Notes: a model not told the origin generated them from the letters alone. Shown: positions 51,318-60,277, counted from the stretch's first letter. The stretch is DNA of 64,000 nucleotides from Sphingobacterium sp. GVS05A (GCF_019969845.1 NZ_JAHXYR010000008.1:248001-312000), one strand, 5' to 3'. Program-made: numbers and translations.

Positions 51318-53642
51318 TTAAAATTTAAAATTCCAGGTAACTGAAGGGACGATACCAAATAAAATTATTTTATAAGCTTCTGTCAGATTGGGGTTGGTTT
51401 TGTTCTCCCGAAAGTCGATGGTATAAGCGTTCTTGCGGTTATAGGCGTTATATATACCAATTGTCCAGCTTGAATGAAAACGTTTATTGGTTTTATGTGG
51501 ATCGTAAGTCGCGGATAGGTCAAGGCGATGGTAGTCCGGCATACGGTAGCCATTTCGCTCTGTATAGTAGAACAAGGATTTGCCGTTGACAAGGTACTTT
51601 CCACTTGGAAAGGTAACGGCATTTCCGGTATTGAAGACAAATGTTCCGCTAAGTGTCCAGTTGTTTGAAAGCGCATAATTCGCCACCACCGAGAGATCAT
51701 GTGTACGATCCTGACGTGCATTGAACCAATTTCCGCCATTGATCCCGTTAAATTTACGACGGCTCTTGGAAAGTGTATAACTAATCCAGCCCTTTAGCCG
51801 GCCACTGTTCTTACGAAGGTAGCCTTCCAATCCATAGGCCCGACCTACACCAAAGAGTAGCTCCGCTTCAAAATAAGCATTGGCCTGTAGTGTTGCCCCG
51901 TTGCGGATATCAATCTGATTGCCCAGACGTTTATAATAGGCCTCGACCGAAAAATCATACTGCTTGTTCGCAAAAGTACGAAAGTATCCTAAGACGGCCT
52001 GGTCCACACGTTGCGGTTTGATATTTAGACTGCTAAGGACATATTGATCAGTGGGAAGGCTTGCCGTGGTATTGGTCAATTGATGGAGGTTCTGCACGAT
52101 TCGGTTATAGGAGGCTTTTAAGCTGCTGTGTTCATCGAGCAGCAGGCTGGCAGACAGGCGAGGTTCCAGATTGATATAATGTTTGGCAATCCGGCTGTTA
52201 TCTCGTTTTTCGGAAATAGGCTTTCCGTTTTCGTCAAATTGATAGAAAGTCCGTTTACCTAAGACCATAAAATCATGGAGATGGATGCCATAGTGTATAG
52301 AAAGATCTGTTGTAGGCTTCCATTCATGGGAGATATAGCCTCCCAGATCGATCCCGCGCTGGCTTTCGATAGTGGTCGGATTGACAGATAGACTCTTGTC
52401 GGTAGAGAGATTGGCAGGCCGAATGGATTGGGCCAATGCAGCTACCCCAAGCCGGATGGTATTATTGATATTCGCATAATAGGAAAAATCCTGCTTTGCA
52501 TTAATATTCCGAATTTTGGAGGCTACCTGAAAATCGATCTGCTCGCTGGAAACACCTGCTTGGTAGTTAAAGCCACTGTAAATAAGGGAAGTGCTGCTGG
52601 ATATTTTATCATTGAATCGCTGGTTCAATCGTGCTGTTGCAGTGCTGTTCCCCCAAGCAATATTAAAGAGGTCGCTGTACTTTAATTTGTCTTTGCCGTG
52701 ATAGCCCGATAAGTATAGGTTGGTCTTCTTCCCTAGATTAAAACTGAGCTTGGCATTTAGATCGTAAAAATAAAGATTATTATTATCCATATCTTTATTT
52801 TTGGCCAGTTTTAAAAAGGAGTCCGCATAGGAACGACGGGCACTGAATAGAAAAGAACTTTTGTCTCGTGCAATGGGCCCCTCCAATTTTAGCCGGGAAG
52901 CGATAATCCCTAGACCACCTTCGCCGGAGAATTGCTGTTTGTTGCCATCCAACATGGAAATGTCTAAGACTGAGGAAATCCGTCCTCCAAATTGGGCCGG
53001 TATGCCCCCCTTGTAGAGCTGAACATCCTTGATCGCGTCCGAATTGAAGGTAGAAAAGAACCCCAGCAGATGCGAAGCATTATAGACTGTAGCTTGATCG
53101 AGCAGGATGAGATTTTGTCCACCATCCCCGCCACGTACATTGAAACTGGTTGAACCTTCACCACCACCTTGTACACCGGGTAAAAGTTGTATTGTCTTTA
53201 ATAGATCCTTTTCACCAAATAATACGGGTAGACGCTGAATGTCTTTCATGTCGAGATGAATGGTACTCATCTGCGGGTCATCGACAGCTTCACCCTTCTC
53301 TTTTGCAGAGACAACAACTTCAGCTATTCGATTAGCAGTGGGCTTTAGATCAAAATTTCTTTCATGAGATTGGGATAGTTCAATCGTGGCTACCAGCTGC
53401 TGGTAGCCGATGTAACTGATCGTAAACCGATGGGTTCGCTGAGGTAGCTTTATGCTGTAATGTCCCAGTAGGTCTGAGGTGGCAACTATGCTGTCATTGA
53501 CGCTGGTAATAATTACTCCGTTAAGGGGCTTTCCGGTGTCTGCATCACGAATAATACCACTTAGTACAGCTTCTTGTGCTGAGACAATAAAAGGGGATAG
53601 TACAAGAGGAATTGGAAGAAAATACTGAATTATTGGACGCAT
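51318..53642 (-). CDS. TonB-dependent outer-membrane receptor
   Basis: 774 residues. Signal peptide IQYFLPIPLVLSPFIVSAQ, then a carboxypeptidase-regulatory-like domain (AVLSGIIRDADTGKPLNGVIITS ... IGYQQLVATIEL), the plug (GEKDLLKTIQLLPGVQGGGEGSTSFNVRGGDGGQNLILLDQATVYN) and a barrel whose last strand is PSVTWNFKF with a terminal Phe. It imports an unknown ligand with TonB-ExbBD energy. Paired with the downstream DUF4249 lipoprotein, an arrangement typical of Bacteroidetes. The ligand is not predictable. Confidence 0.93.
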   Translation of the reverse strand: MRPIIQYFLPIPLVLSPFIVSAQEAVLSGIIRDADTGKPLNGVIITSVNDSIVATSDLLGHYSIKLPQRTHRFTISYIGYQQLVATIELSQSHERNFDLKPTANRIAEVVVSAKEKGEAVDDPQMSTIHLDMKDIQRLPVLFGEKDLLKTIQLLPGVQGGGEGSTSFNVRGGDGGQNLILLDQATVYNASHLLGFFSTFNSDAIKDVQLYKGGIPAQFGGRISSVLDISMLDGNKQQFSGEGGLGIIASRLKLEGPIARDKSSFLFSARRSYADSFLKLAKNKDMDNNNLYFYDLNAKLSFNLGKKTNLYLSGYHGKDKLKYSDLFNIAWGNSTATARLNQRFNDKISSSTSLIYSGFNYQAGVSSEQIDFQVASKIRNINAKQDFSYYANINNTIRLGVAALAQSIRPANLSTDKSLSVNPTTIESQRGIDLGGYISHEWKPTTDLSIHYGIHLHDFMVLGKRTFYQFDENGKPISEKRDNSRIAKHYINLEPRLSASLLLDEHSSLKASYNRIVQNLHQLTNTTASLPTDQYVLSSLNIKPQRVDQAVLGYFRTFANKQYDFSVEAYYKRLGNQIDIRNGATLQANAYFEAELLFGVGRAYGLEGYLRKNSGRLKGWISYTLSKSRRKFNGINGGNWFNARQDRTHDLSVVANYALSNNWTLSGTFVFNTGNAVTFPSGKYLVNGKSLFYYTERNGYRMPDYHRLDLSATYDPHKTNKRFHSSWTIGIYNAYNRKNAYTIDFRENKTNPNLTEAYKIILFGIVPSVTWNFKF

Positions 53643-53940
53643 TTTTGCTCTTATCTGAATTGATTTGTATACAATAGAAAATCGAATGAAGTATTAACCC
53701 TTTATTAATATTTGTTTTGATAGTTTAAGTTGATCTCACGGCATAATGTCTCCTATTTTTGTTCGGTTTAGTTATTATGTAACGCTTTTGGTACATTGAA
53801 TATTGTTCTAAACTTGTTATTTAAGCGACAGATTTACTTGAGGGCAGCATATTGATTTACCGGGTTAAAAACAACATGATGGATATTTATTTAGAAATGT
53901 GTAATTTAACGACTGCTAAACAATGTCGTAAATCTAACTA

Positions 53941-55068
53941 ATGGGTAAAGATTATCATTTTAAAATGTCTGCCGAAGAACTGCAGTCAAAGGTCATAGAT
54001 TTTTTGCGATTCCCTCTGATCGTGGGGGTGGTATTTATCCATACCGATTTTTCAGATATTGTGATGGCGGGTGTAAAGCAGATCAGTTTTGTAAACTATC
54101 CTATTTTTTCGCGGATCTTTTTCTTATTCTCCAAGGTTATTTTCGAGGCTTGTGTCCCGCTTTTCTTTTTTATTTCAGGTTTTTTATTCTTCTATAAAAC
54201 AGCGGGTTTTTCCAGGGAGATTTACCTTCAAAAATTAAAAAATCGTATTCGTTCGCTTTTGGTTCCCTATATATTCTGGAACCTGCTGATCATCCTATTC
54301 CTTATGCTCGCACAAACGTTTTTATCGGGAAGCTTAGTTTCTGGTAGGAACAAATTAATAACAGATTATAGTTTATTGGATTGGCTCTGGTCCTTCTGGG
54401 ATACTTCGCACGTGAATCCTCTTACGAAGAAAACCTTGCCGATCAACTCACCCTTTTGGTTTATCCGTGACTTGATGGTTGTGGTGCTTTTTTCGCCGCT
54501 GATTTATATACTGATCAAAAAACTGAGGGCCTATGCGGTGATTATGTTGGGATTGCTCTGGATTTTTAACCCTTTTTTTTATTTGCCGGGACTGAGCATA
54601 GTTTCTTTCTTTTTCTTCACCGCCGGAGCATATTTTAGCATTCATAAAATGAATTTTGTTGAAGTCTTAAAACCAATGTTGTTCGCGCTCGCCCCCTTGT
54701 ATATTTTGATAGTCGCTATGGCGCTCTATTTCATTGGTACGGGCTGGTGGTCCTACCTCTATTGTGCAGGGGTTATTGTGGGGCTTCTTTTTGCAATAAC
54801 GGTATCCACCTATTTTATCGAAAGAGGAAAATGGCATTTGAACCCTTTTTTAACCAATGGTAGCTTTTTTATTTATGCCTACCATCGTTTGCCATTGGTA
54901 TTTGTGATCAAAATTTTATTTAAGTGGCTCCATCCGCGGTCAGATGGAGTATTGTTATTGTTGTACTTAGCCTGTCCGGCTATCGTCATCCTGCTGGGGC
55001 TGCTTATCTACAGCCTACTTAGGCAATGGTTGCCCCGATTCACAGCGGTAATAAGTGGTGGGCGTTAA
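53941..55068 (+). CDS. Acyltransferase-3 family membrane protein
   Basis: 375 residues with about 10 transmembrane segments. Family marks: FLRFPLIVGVVFIHTDFSD (the R ... H motif with H at about 38), FISGFLFFYKTAGFSREIYLQKLKNRIRSLLVPYIFWNLLIILF and NSPFWFIRDLMVVVLFSPLI. Resembles the branch in surface polysaccharide or lipid acylation. The start of the next gene lies 10 bases after its stop. Promoter not identified. Confidence 0.85.
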   Translation: MGKDYHFKMSAEELQSKVIDFLRFPLIVGVVFIHTDFSDIVMAGVKQISFVNYPIFSRIFFLFSKVIFEACVPLFFFISGFLFFYKTAGFSREIYLQKLKNRIRSLLVPYIFWNLLIILFLMLAQTFLSGSLVSGRNKLITDYSLLDWLWSFWDTSHVNPLTKKTLPINSPFWFIRDLMVVVLFSPLIYILIKKLRAYAVIMLGLLWIFNPFFYLPGLSIVSFFFFTAGAYFSIHKMNFVEVLKPMLFALAPLYILIVAMALYFIGTGWWSYLYCAGVIVGLLFAITVSTYFIERGKWHLNPFLTNGSFFIYAYHRLPLVFVIKILFKWLHPRSDGVLLLLYLACPAIVILLGLLIYSLLRQWLPRFTAVISGGR

Positions 55069-55078
55069 TACGATCGAT

Positions 55079-56266
55079 ATGAAGAGGTATAAAAGGATAA
55101 TTGTTGTTGTACTGGTGATATTTGTAGCTGCATTGTCCGTCAAGTATGGCCGTCAGATACTCAACAAAAATAAATACAAAAGAATCAAAACCGAGTATGT
55201 ATTTACAGATGTCATCAATCTAGGGTGCACCTCGGTCAAGCAGCAAGGGGCATCGAATACCTGCTGGTCCTATACAGGCAATTCGTTTTTGGAGTCGGAG
55301 ATGATCCGGATGGGGAAAGAGCCTGTTGAAATTTCTCAGGTCTTTACCGCACGGCAGGCCTATTTGGATAAGGCACATAATTTTGTCCGCCTCCATGGTG
55401 GCTTGACAATGGGTGAAGGTGGACAATTACATGACGTATTGAATGTATTCCGCAAATATGGCGCGATTCCCAGATCGGCTTATGCTGGACTGCGTGGGAA
55501 TCATACCTACAATGATTTCAGGGAGATGACTCCATTATTAAATTCAATGCTCAAAGTATTGATCAAGAATAGGCCCTTGACACCGAATTGGGAGAGAGCC
55601 TATAGCGCCACACTAGACGCGCATCTTGGGGAGGTACCTGAAAAATTTGACTATAAAGGAAAGGTGTATACTGCACGTACATTTGCAGATCAGGTGATCG
55701 GTATTAATCCTGACGATTATATAGGCTTTGCTTCTGTAACAGATCATCCATACTACAAGCCTTTTGTGCTGTTGGTGCCTGATAACTGGTCCTTTGATCG
55801 GTTTTATAATGTACCGATGCAAGATCTGACAGGCATTATTGACAGGGCGCTGCAACAAGGCTATACGGTTGCCTGGACAACAGATGTGTCGGAGAAGAGC
55901 TTCTCATGGCAGTATGGTATAGCCTATGTTCCTGAGAAGCCATTTGACAGCATGTCTAATGAAGAAAAAAAGAACATGTTTGTAAAACCAATGGCGGAGA
56001 AAAAAATTACGGCTGATGAGAGACAACAAGCTTTCGATAATTGGGGTACCACAGACGATCATGCCATGCATATTGTCGGGCTTGCCAAAGATCAAGATGG
56101 CAAAGAATACTATCTTGTTAAGAATTCATGGGGTAAGGCCAACGATTTTAAGGGGTATATGTATGTCACCAAAGAATTTGTGAAATATAAAACGATTACA
56201 CTGATGTTGCATAAAAATGCGCTCAATCCTGTATTGTTATCTAAAATTAGTTTGACAGGACTATAA
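55079..56266 (+). CDS. C1-family (papain-like) cysteine peptidase, aminopeptidase C / bleomycin hydrolase type
   Basis: 395 residues from ATG 55079. An N-terminal transmembrane anchor (IIVVVLVIFVAALSVKYG) precedes the peptidase domain. Catalytic set: Gln-Cys in SVKQQGASNTCWSYTGNSFLES near 61, His in WGTTDDHAMHIVGLAKD near 335 and Asn in LVKNSWGKANDF near 355. The TDDHAMHIVGLA and VKNSWG motifs are those of bleomycin hydrolase/PepC, but the membrane anchor suggests it acts outside the cytoplasm. It follows the acyltransferase gene closely. Confidence 0.9.
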   Translation: MKRYKRIIVVVLVIFVAALSVKYGRQILNKNKYKRIKTEYVFTDVINLGCTSVKQQGASNTCWSYTGNSFLESEMIRMGKEPVEISQVFTARQAYLDKAHNFVRLHGGLTMGEGGQLHDVLNVFRKYGAIPRSAYAGLRGNHTYNDFREMTPLLNSMLKVLIKNRPLTPNWERAYSATLDAHLGEVPEKFDYKGKVYTARTFADQVIGINPDDYIGFASVTDHPYYKPFVLLVPDNWSFDRFYNVPMQDLTGIIDRALQQGYTVAWTTDVSEKSFSWQYGIAYVPEKPFDSMSNEEKKNMFVKPMAEKKITADERQQAFDNWGTTDDHAMHIVGLAKDQDGKEYYLVKNSWGKANDFKGYMYVTKEFVKYKTITLMLHKNALNPVLLSKISLTGL

Positions 56267-56336
56267 GTATTGCAAAAAAGCTGTAGATGCTGTTGTATTC
56301 CCAATTGTTTCCATAATTCATTGGGAGGTTTGTTGT

Positions 56337-57128
56337 ATGAAAAACAACAACAACACGATCATACAATTTTCTGGAGCTTTCCTAATGGCCTGGATGCTAT
56401 TGGGGGCAACGAATGCGCAAGCGCAACAAGGCCGATCTATACCCGATAAAGTACATCATGCCGAACCCTTATATAATGATCTTGTTCGTGATTTGGGCGC
56501 AAGGAAGGGAGAGAAAGAGTTTAATATTGGGGCAGATATCAAAAAAATAGGTAAGGCATATGAGTATGGTTATTTGGCCGAATATGAATTTGCACCGATA
56601 GATCGATTGGGGCTGGAAGTAGAGACAGACTTTGCCTATACTAAAAGCAAAATGACCAATGTTTCCTCAGGCAATAAACTCGAAAGATTGAGATTGTCGT
56701 CACAATATTCCTTCTATGTTTCTAAGAAGCGGGCAACAACATTGGCCGTAGGCTATACCCAGATTTTTAATTTTGTGGATGGAGGGGCTGCATTTAATCC
56801 ATTTTTCGTAGCCGCTAAGAGCTGGTATAGCAATTGGCATACATTGATCTATACAGGGCCAGAAATTGCCTATCATTATAAATCACGCACAACGGAAATG
56901 AACTGGCAGATCAATACTTCCTTTCATTATACATTGCCACAAACCGACCATTTTATTGGAATCGAAGTCAATCAGGAAATTGCCGCAGGTAGCTTGGAAA
57001 CGACGCTTCGGCCGCAAGTGAAATTGGGATTGAATGACAAAATAGCCATCGGTATGGCTGTCGGCTTTCCGATAGGAGGAAAGGAAAACGCAATTAGCTC
57101 ATTTTTTAGGTTGATCTATCAGCTTTAG
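56337..57128 (+). CDS. Outer-membrane beta-barrel hypothetical protein (HAEPLYNDLVRDLGARKGEKE family)
   Basis: 263 residues. Signal peptide (QFSGAFLMAWMLLGATNAQA) then HAEPLYNDLVRDLGARKGEKEFNIGADI, a conserved N-terminal motif of an uncharacterised Bacteroidetes family, and alternating beta-strands to the end, finishing ISSFFRLIYQL. Probable outer-membrane protein of unknown function. Located 70 bases after the peptidase gene. Confidence 0.75.
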   Translation: MKNNNNTIIQFSGAFLMAWMLLGATNAQAQQGRSIPDKVHHAEPLYNDLVRDLGARKGEKEFNIGADIKKIGKAYEYGYLAEYEFAPIDRLGLEVETDFAYTKSKMTNVSSGNKLERLRLSSQYSFYVSKKRATTLAVGYTQIFNFVDGGAAFNPFFVAAKSWYSNWHTLIYTGPEIAYHYKSRTTEMNWQINTSFHYTLPQTDHFIGIEVNQEIAAGSLETTLRPQVKLGLNDKIAIGMAVGFPIGGKENAISSFFRLIYQL

Positions 57129-57240
57129 GATCTCCGAAACTCTTTGCGACAATCGCCGTCGATAATTATCGTCGAATCGTGGTGTAATGAAAGTAGTTGA
57201 ACTGCTTTTACCAGAAATTCCCATGGTCTACATGCAATCC

Positions 57241-58485
57241 CTAGACTAAAAATTTGCTCCTATAAACTTCATCCAGATAAGCACCCAATGAGCGGGTTCT
57301 TTCGGTGTCCGTATTGCTGATATAACGCTGAAACATCAGTTCGGTACTATGCCCTGTTGCTTGCATAAGCAATGGTGTCGGTATCTTTCCGTAAAAATTG
57401 GAGGCAAAGCTGCGTCGGCCGATGTGACTGGTAATGGCTTCCCACTTTTGTATTAGCTTTTCTGTAGACCGGAAACCACTGCGGGTACGTACTTTGATTA
57501 GGCCATTTATACCAGCTAGACGGGCGATTTCCTTAATCTGTTCATTGTATTTCTGAGCGGAAAGCTTTGAAGGGAAGTTATTTCCATTATCGGACATAAT
57601 ATGAATGGCCGTCGGATGGAGCGGTAACAGTATTGTCTTTTGTGTTTTCTGCTGCGTAAAGGAAAGACAGGGTTTCCCGTCGAGGATTTCCATCATATCC
57701 AGGTTAAAATTCATAAAATCCGAAACGCGTTGACCCGTGTAACAGCTAATGACCAACCAGTCTTTAGCTGCCTTCAATTCTGGGGGGACAACAGTCTCTT
57801 TGATACGAATGAGCTCGTCTTCGGTGAGACTGATGACCCGGTTGTATTTTTTGATTTTTGGGAGTTCCAATTCGTAAACGAAGGTACGTATTCCTCTTTT
57901 TTCTAAAAAATTGAGGACAGTACGAACAAAATATATGGTGCGATAAATGGTGCTTGAACTATAGGTTTCCAGTTCACCGAACTTAATAAAGTCTTTCACA
58001 AAATTACTGTTTACTTCGTTGAGCATCAGGTGTTTTTGCTGAAACCCTTCGAAGCGTTTTAGCATGCTGAAAAAGACCTTATATCGTCGATGAGTATTGC
58101 CGGATATGAGGTGCAAACGGCTTTGGATAAAATTCTCGGTCGCCTCCAGCAGACTCCCTTTTGCAAACGAACTTTCGCTTAGAACGCAGCACTTTTTTAT
58201 AAGGCGGGTGACAACATTGAGCGAGAATTTGCGTTGTTTAGATACGACCTCCTTAAGGTAATTGGATACGGCGATTTTGATCGTGTCTAATTTTGTATTA
58301 AGCTTTTTGTAAATTTTTAGATAAATGTTTTCCGGACGTTGTTTGTCCGCATTCCATCGGGTAGGATTGATCTTTAAAGTCGTTTTTATAATGAACTCAT
58401 TTTGTTGTTCATCAATAAATTTTAAGGCAATTATAGAAGTTGAGCCTGCACTCAACAGAGTAAAATTGAAAATCATCGCGTACAC
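57241..58485 (-). CDS. Tyrosine-type site-specific recombinase (phage integrase superfamily)
   Basis: 414 residues. N-terminal Arm-type DNA-binding region (FIIKTTLKINPTRWNADKQRPE), a SAM-like core-binding domain, and the catalytic domain with all six active-site residues: R253 in YTGQRVSD, K280/K283 in TQQKTQKTIL, H354 and R357 in TSHIGRRSF, H379 in ATGHST and Y388 in MFQRYI. The start is either the ATG at 58485 or MIFNF at 58476. Unlike an island integrase it has no tRNA or attachment site beside it. It is immediately followed upstream by a pair of inverted sites bracketing a promoter (58527-58728), as in DNA-inversion systems of Bacteroides. Likely an invertase that flips the adjacent promoter. 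See the findings. Confidence 0.85.
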   Translation of the reverse strand: MYAMIFNFTLLSAGSTSIIALKFIDEQQNEFIIKTTLKINPTRWNADKQRPENIYLKIYKKLNTKLDTIKIAVSNYLKEVVSKQRKFSLNVVTRLIKKCCVLSESSFAKGSLLEATENFIQSRLHLISGNTHRRYKVFFSMLKRFEGFQQKHLMLNEVNSNFVKDFIKFGELETYSSSTIYRTIYFVRTVLNFLEKRGIRTFVYELELPKIKKYNRVISLTEDELIRIKETVVPPELKAAKDWLVISCYTGQRVSDFMNFNLDMMEILDGKPCLSFTQQKTQKTILLPLHPTAIHIMSDNGNNFPSKLSAQKYNEQIKEIARLAGINGLIKVRTRSGFRSTEKLIQKWEAITSHIGRRSFASNFYGKIPTPLLMQATGHSTELMFQRYISNTDTERTRSLGAYLDEVYRSKFLV

Positions 58486-58526
58486 TTTTATTATTATCTG
58501 AGCATAAAGATAATAGTATATACGAA

Positions 58527-58544
58527 TTAGTCTAATTCAGACTA
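58527..58544 (+). repeat. Left recombination site candidate (inverted repeat L)
   Basis: TTAGTCTAATTCAGACTA, 18 bases, with one more matching base outside (19 bp in all). Internally it has 6-base dyad arms TAGTCT and AGACTA around an asymmetric centre AATTC. It is 42 bases upstream of the recombinase start. Confidence 0.8.
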
Positions 58545-58710
58545 CAATTTCACTTACTCAAATATACCAATTTTATTTTAAAGACGTGCAATAGATTGCG
58601 TTAAAATAACTGTGAGATTAAAAAAAGTTTGTAGTTACCCACCTAATCCAGCTCAATAAAAAATTATTAAAAATTATCTACCTCATAATCAATGGAAAAT
58701 ATTTTTTTTC
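58545..58710. mobile_element. Putative invertible promoter segment
   Basis: The 166 bases between the two sites contain no gene. On the - strand there is a TATATTTG box (58559-58566) with TTG 22 bases upstream. In the orientation present here it points at the recombinase gene. Inversion would place the box at about 58689-58696 pointing right at the small peptide and regulator genes. No other consensus box points right in this region. Confidence 0.6.
58559..58566 (-). promoter_or_regulatory. Promoter -7 box inside the putative invertible segment, facing the recombinase gene
   Basis: CAAATATA on + reads TATATTTG on -, a perfect TAnnTTTG box; the nearest upstream TTG is 22 bases away (ATTGCAC at about 58589-58595), comparable to the 20- and 21-base spacers at the two clear promoters in this window. 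Predicted transcription start is near 58552. Confidence 0.5.
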
Positions 58711-58728
58711 TAGTCTGAATTAGACTAA
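58711..58728 (-). repeat. Right recombination site candidate (inverted repeat R)
   Basis: TAGTCTGAATTAGACTAA, the exact reverse complement of the left site. Same dyad arms, with centre GAATT. It stands 58 bases before the 39-residue peptide gene. Confidence 0.8.
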
Positions 58729-58786
58729 TAATGTAAACTCAAGCCCTTATTAAAAAAACGTTTAGAAATCAATAAACACCAAAAAA

Positions 58787-58906
58787 ATGAAAGCCAAACT
58801 GAATTATATCCAACCCAAAGTCTCAATATTACTTGTCGAATCGGAGAATTGTTTTGATAAAAATTCTACTAAACACCGCGGAAAAAAAAAGACAGAAGAA
58901 TTGTAA
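58787..58906 (+). CDS. Small peptide (39 residues), similar in style to Bacteroidetes YxxPxI peptides
   Basis: MKAKLNYIQPKVSILLVESE followed by a Cys and a basic tail KNSTKHRGKKKTEEL. The start YIQPKVSILLVESEN parallels YVAPSIKEHVIELEQG of the peptide at 63686-63850, which is the first gene of the fimbrillin operon. Such peptides (aromatic, x, x, Pro, then a short hydrophobic stretch) are common before Bacteroidetes secreted or modified products. It is the first gene to the right of the putative invertible promoter. Confidence 0.55.
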   Translation: MKAKLNYIQPKVSILLVESENCFDKNSTKHRGKKKTEEL

Positions 58907-59010
58907 CAAAATGTCAAATGTTAAACTGGTGGAAATGAAAATACTTCCGTATTAATCTTTTGATGGTTTGGAGGTGATGTCCTATAGTTTAATGCAAAAA
59001 ATAAGCACAC

Positions 59011-59454
59011 ATGGAAAACAAGATTAAGTTGATCTTCGCAGATGATTGCAGGCTCCAACAAAAAATTATTGAGCTGCTTACAACGCAGCTTGATCTGTTC
59101 GACCTGCAATTTATGGCAGATAACGGGAGTGAATTGCTACGGTATCTTGGTTCTTGCAAAGCACTGCCCCAGATATGTATTTTGGATCTGCATATGCCTG
59201 TTATGAATGGGATAGACACCGTGCGAGAAATGCGCCGCCGATTCCCTTCCATTAAAGTATTCGGGTATACGGCTACAGATAGTCTGATCGAAATAAGTGA
59301 TTTCAGACGAAATGGAGCGCTGCAGGTTTTTTCAAAACGCAATCCCAAACAGATGTTGGAGGTGATTTGCGGTTATGGAAAGATGGGAGCACGATATGAG
59401 AGTCCCGTAGTTGTTAGAAAAAATAGTTCAATCATTTCGCATGAAAATTCCTGA
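59011..59454 (+). CDS. Receiver-only response regulator (CheY-like)
   Basis: 147 residues, one receiver domain: acidic pair in LIFADDCRLQQK (positions 10-12), phospho-acceptor Asp in ICILDLHMPVMNGID near 58, Thr in VFGYTATD near 87 and Lys in VFSKRNPKQ near 109. No output domain follows. The last 14 bases overlap the start of the AraC gene, so the two proteins are probably made together. A partner kinase is not encoded in the window. It may act on the AraC protein or on a distant kinase. Confidence 0.88.
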   Translation: MENKIKLIFADDCRLQQKIIELLTTQLDLFDLQFMADNGSELLRYLGSCKALPQICILDLHMPVMNGIDTVREMRRRFPSIKVFGYTATDSLIEISDFRRNGALQVFSKRNPKQMLEVICGYGKMGARYESPVVVRKNSSIISHENS

Positions 59455-60277
59455 TAAATTGGACAATATCACGACTGCCGGCTTCCGGTTCTTTGGTTTT
59501 CGGAGCATTCCCGATCGGGACATCGAACAAAATAGGGCGGATTTTTTTACGATAATCAAGACCTTCGAGCCGATTGCTATCGTCGTTGAGAAAGAAAAAT
59601 ATCATCTTAGGGCAAACCAGATGATATTTGTCGGTCCGGGCAGGCTCATTGAGATGTCAAATTTGCGTGTGGGCAGAGGTTATGTGCTCCGTTTCACCGC
59701 TGAATTTTATGAACGTTCGGTCGAGGATACCGCCACTATTCATTCACCTGTGTTCTTTGGGGAACGTCCGGTTCTCTATCATGATTCTTGCTTTGCTGAA
59801 CATGTTTTTAATCAGCAGATTACGATCCGTCTTGGTAGGGCGCGTATGCAGGGGGACTATATATTTGATCTTGTTGCACATCACTGTGTGGAATCGCTTT
59901 TGTTGGATGTGTATCATGAGGTGTCGGCCGGCGATCAGATGCCGCAACCAAAGAACACAAGCGACATCAGGCTGGTAAATCATTTTTCGATGTTGATTCA
60001 TAAACATTGCCGTGAATATACCTATGTACAATTCTATGCCGACCAGCTTCATGTTACTGCGCGCAAACTGACCGATATATGTTTGGCGATGACAGGAAAA
60101 ACCGCCAAATCGATGATTTTGTCTGTTTTGGTGCAGCAGGCTGTAAGGTATATCAAGCATACCAATCTGTCTATTTCACAGATATCCTATGAAATGGGGT
60201 TTAATGATGAATCCAACTTCCGGAATTTTGTGAAAAAGCAGACAGGTCATATTCCGCGTGCGCTGCGGGAAAGTTAG
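59441..60277 (+). CDS. AraC/XylS family transcriptional regulator
   Basis: 278 residues from ATG 59441; the TTG at 59411 would overlap the response regulator far more. N-terminal cupin-like ligand domain (FTIIKTFEPIAIVVEKEKYHLRANQMIFVGPGR) and C-terminal double helix-turn-helix: YTYVQFYADQLHVTARKLTDICLAMTGKTAKSMI and TNLSISQISYEMGFNDESNFRNFVKKQTGHIPRALRES. Overlap with the response regulator gene suggests a pair acting in one pathway. In Bacteroidetes such regulators govern surface or carbohydrate genes. Candidate controller of the fimbrillin locus to the right. Confidence 0.9.
   Translation: MKIPDKLDNITTAGFRFFGFRSIPDRDIEQNRADFFTIIKTFEPIAIVVEKEKYHLRANQMIFVGPGRLIEMSNLRVGRGYVLRFTAEFYERSVEDTATIHSPVFFGERPVLYHDSCFAEHVFNQQITIRLGRARMQGDYIFDLVAHHCVESLLLDVYHEVSAGDQMPQPKNTSDIRLVNHFSMLIHKHCREYTYVQFYADQLHVTARKLTDICLAMTGKTAKSMILSVLVQQAVRYIKHTNLSISQISYEMGFNDESNFRNFVKKQTGHIPRALRES

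Noticed and set aside
57241..58485. Reading the tyrosine recombinase as the integrase of an integrative element
   Set aside because: No tRNA gene, direct-repeat attachment site, relaxase, mobilisation or phage gene is seen in the window, whereas matched inverted sites lie right beside the gene. It cannot be fully excluded from one window.
58527..58728. Reading the inverted pair simply as a hairpin terminator or operator pair
   Set aside because: The arms are 166 bases apart, too far for an intrinsic terminator, and the asymmetric centres are exact reverse complements. A paired operator remains an alternative.
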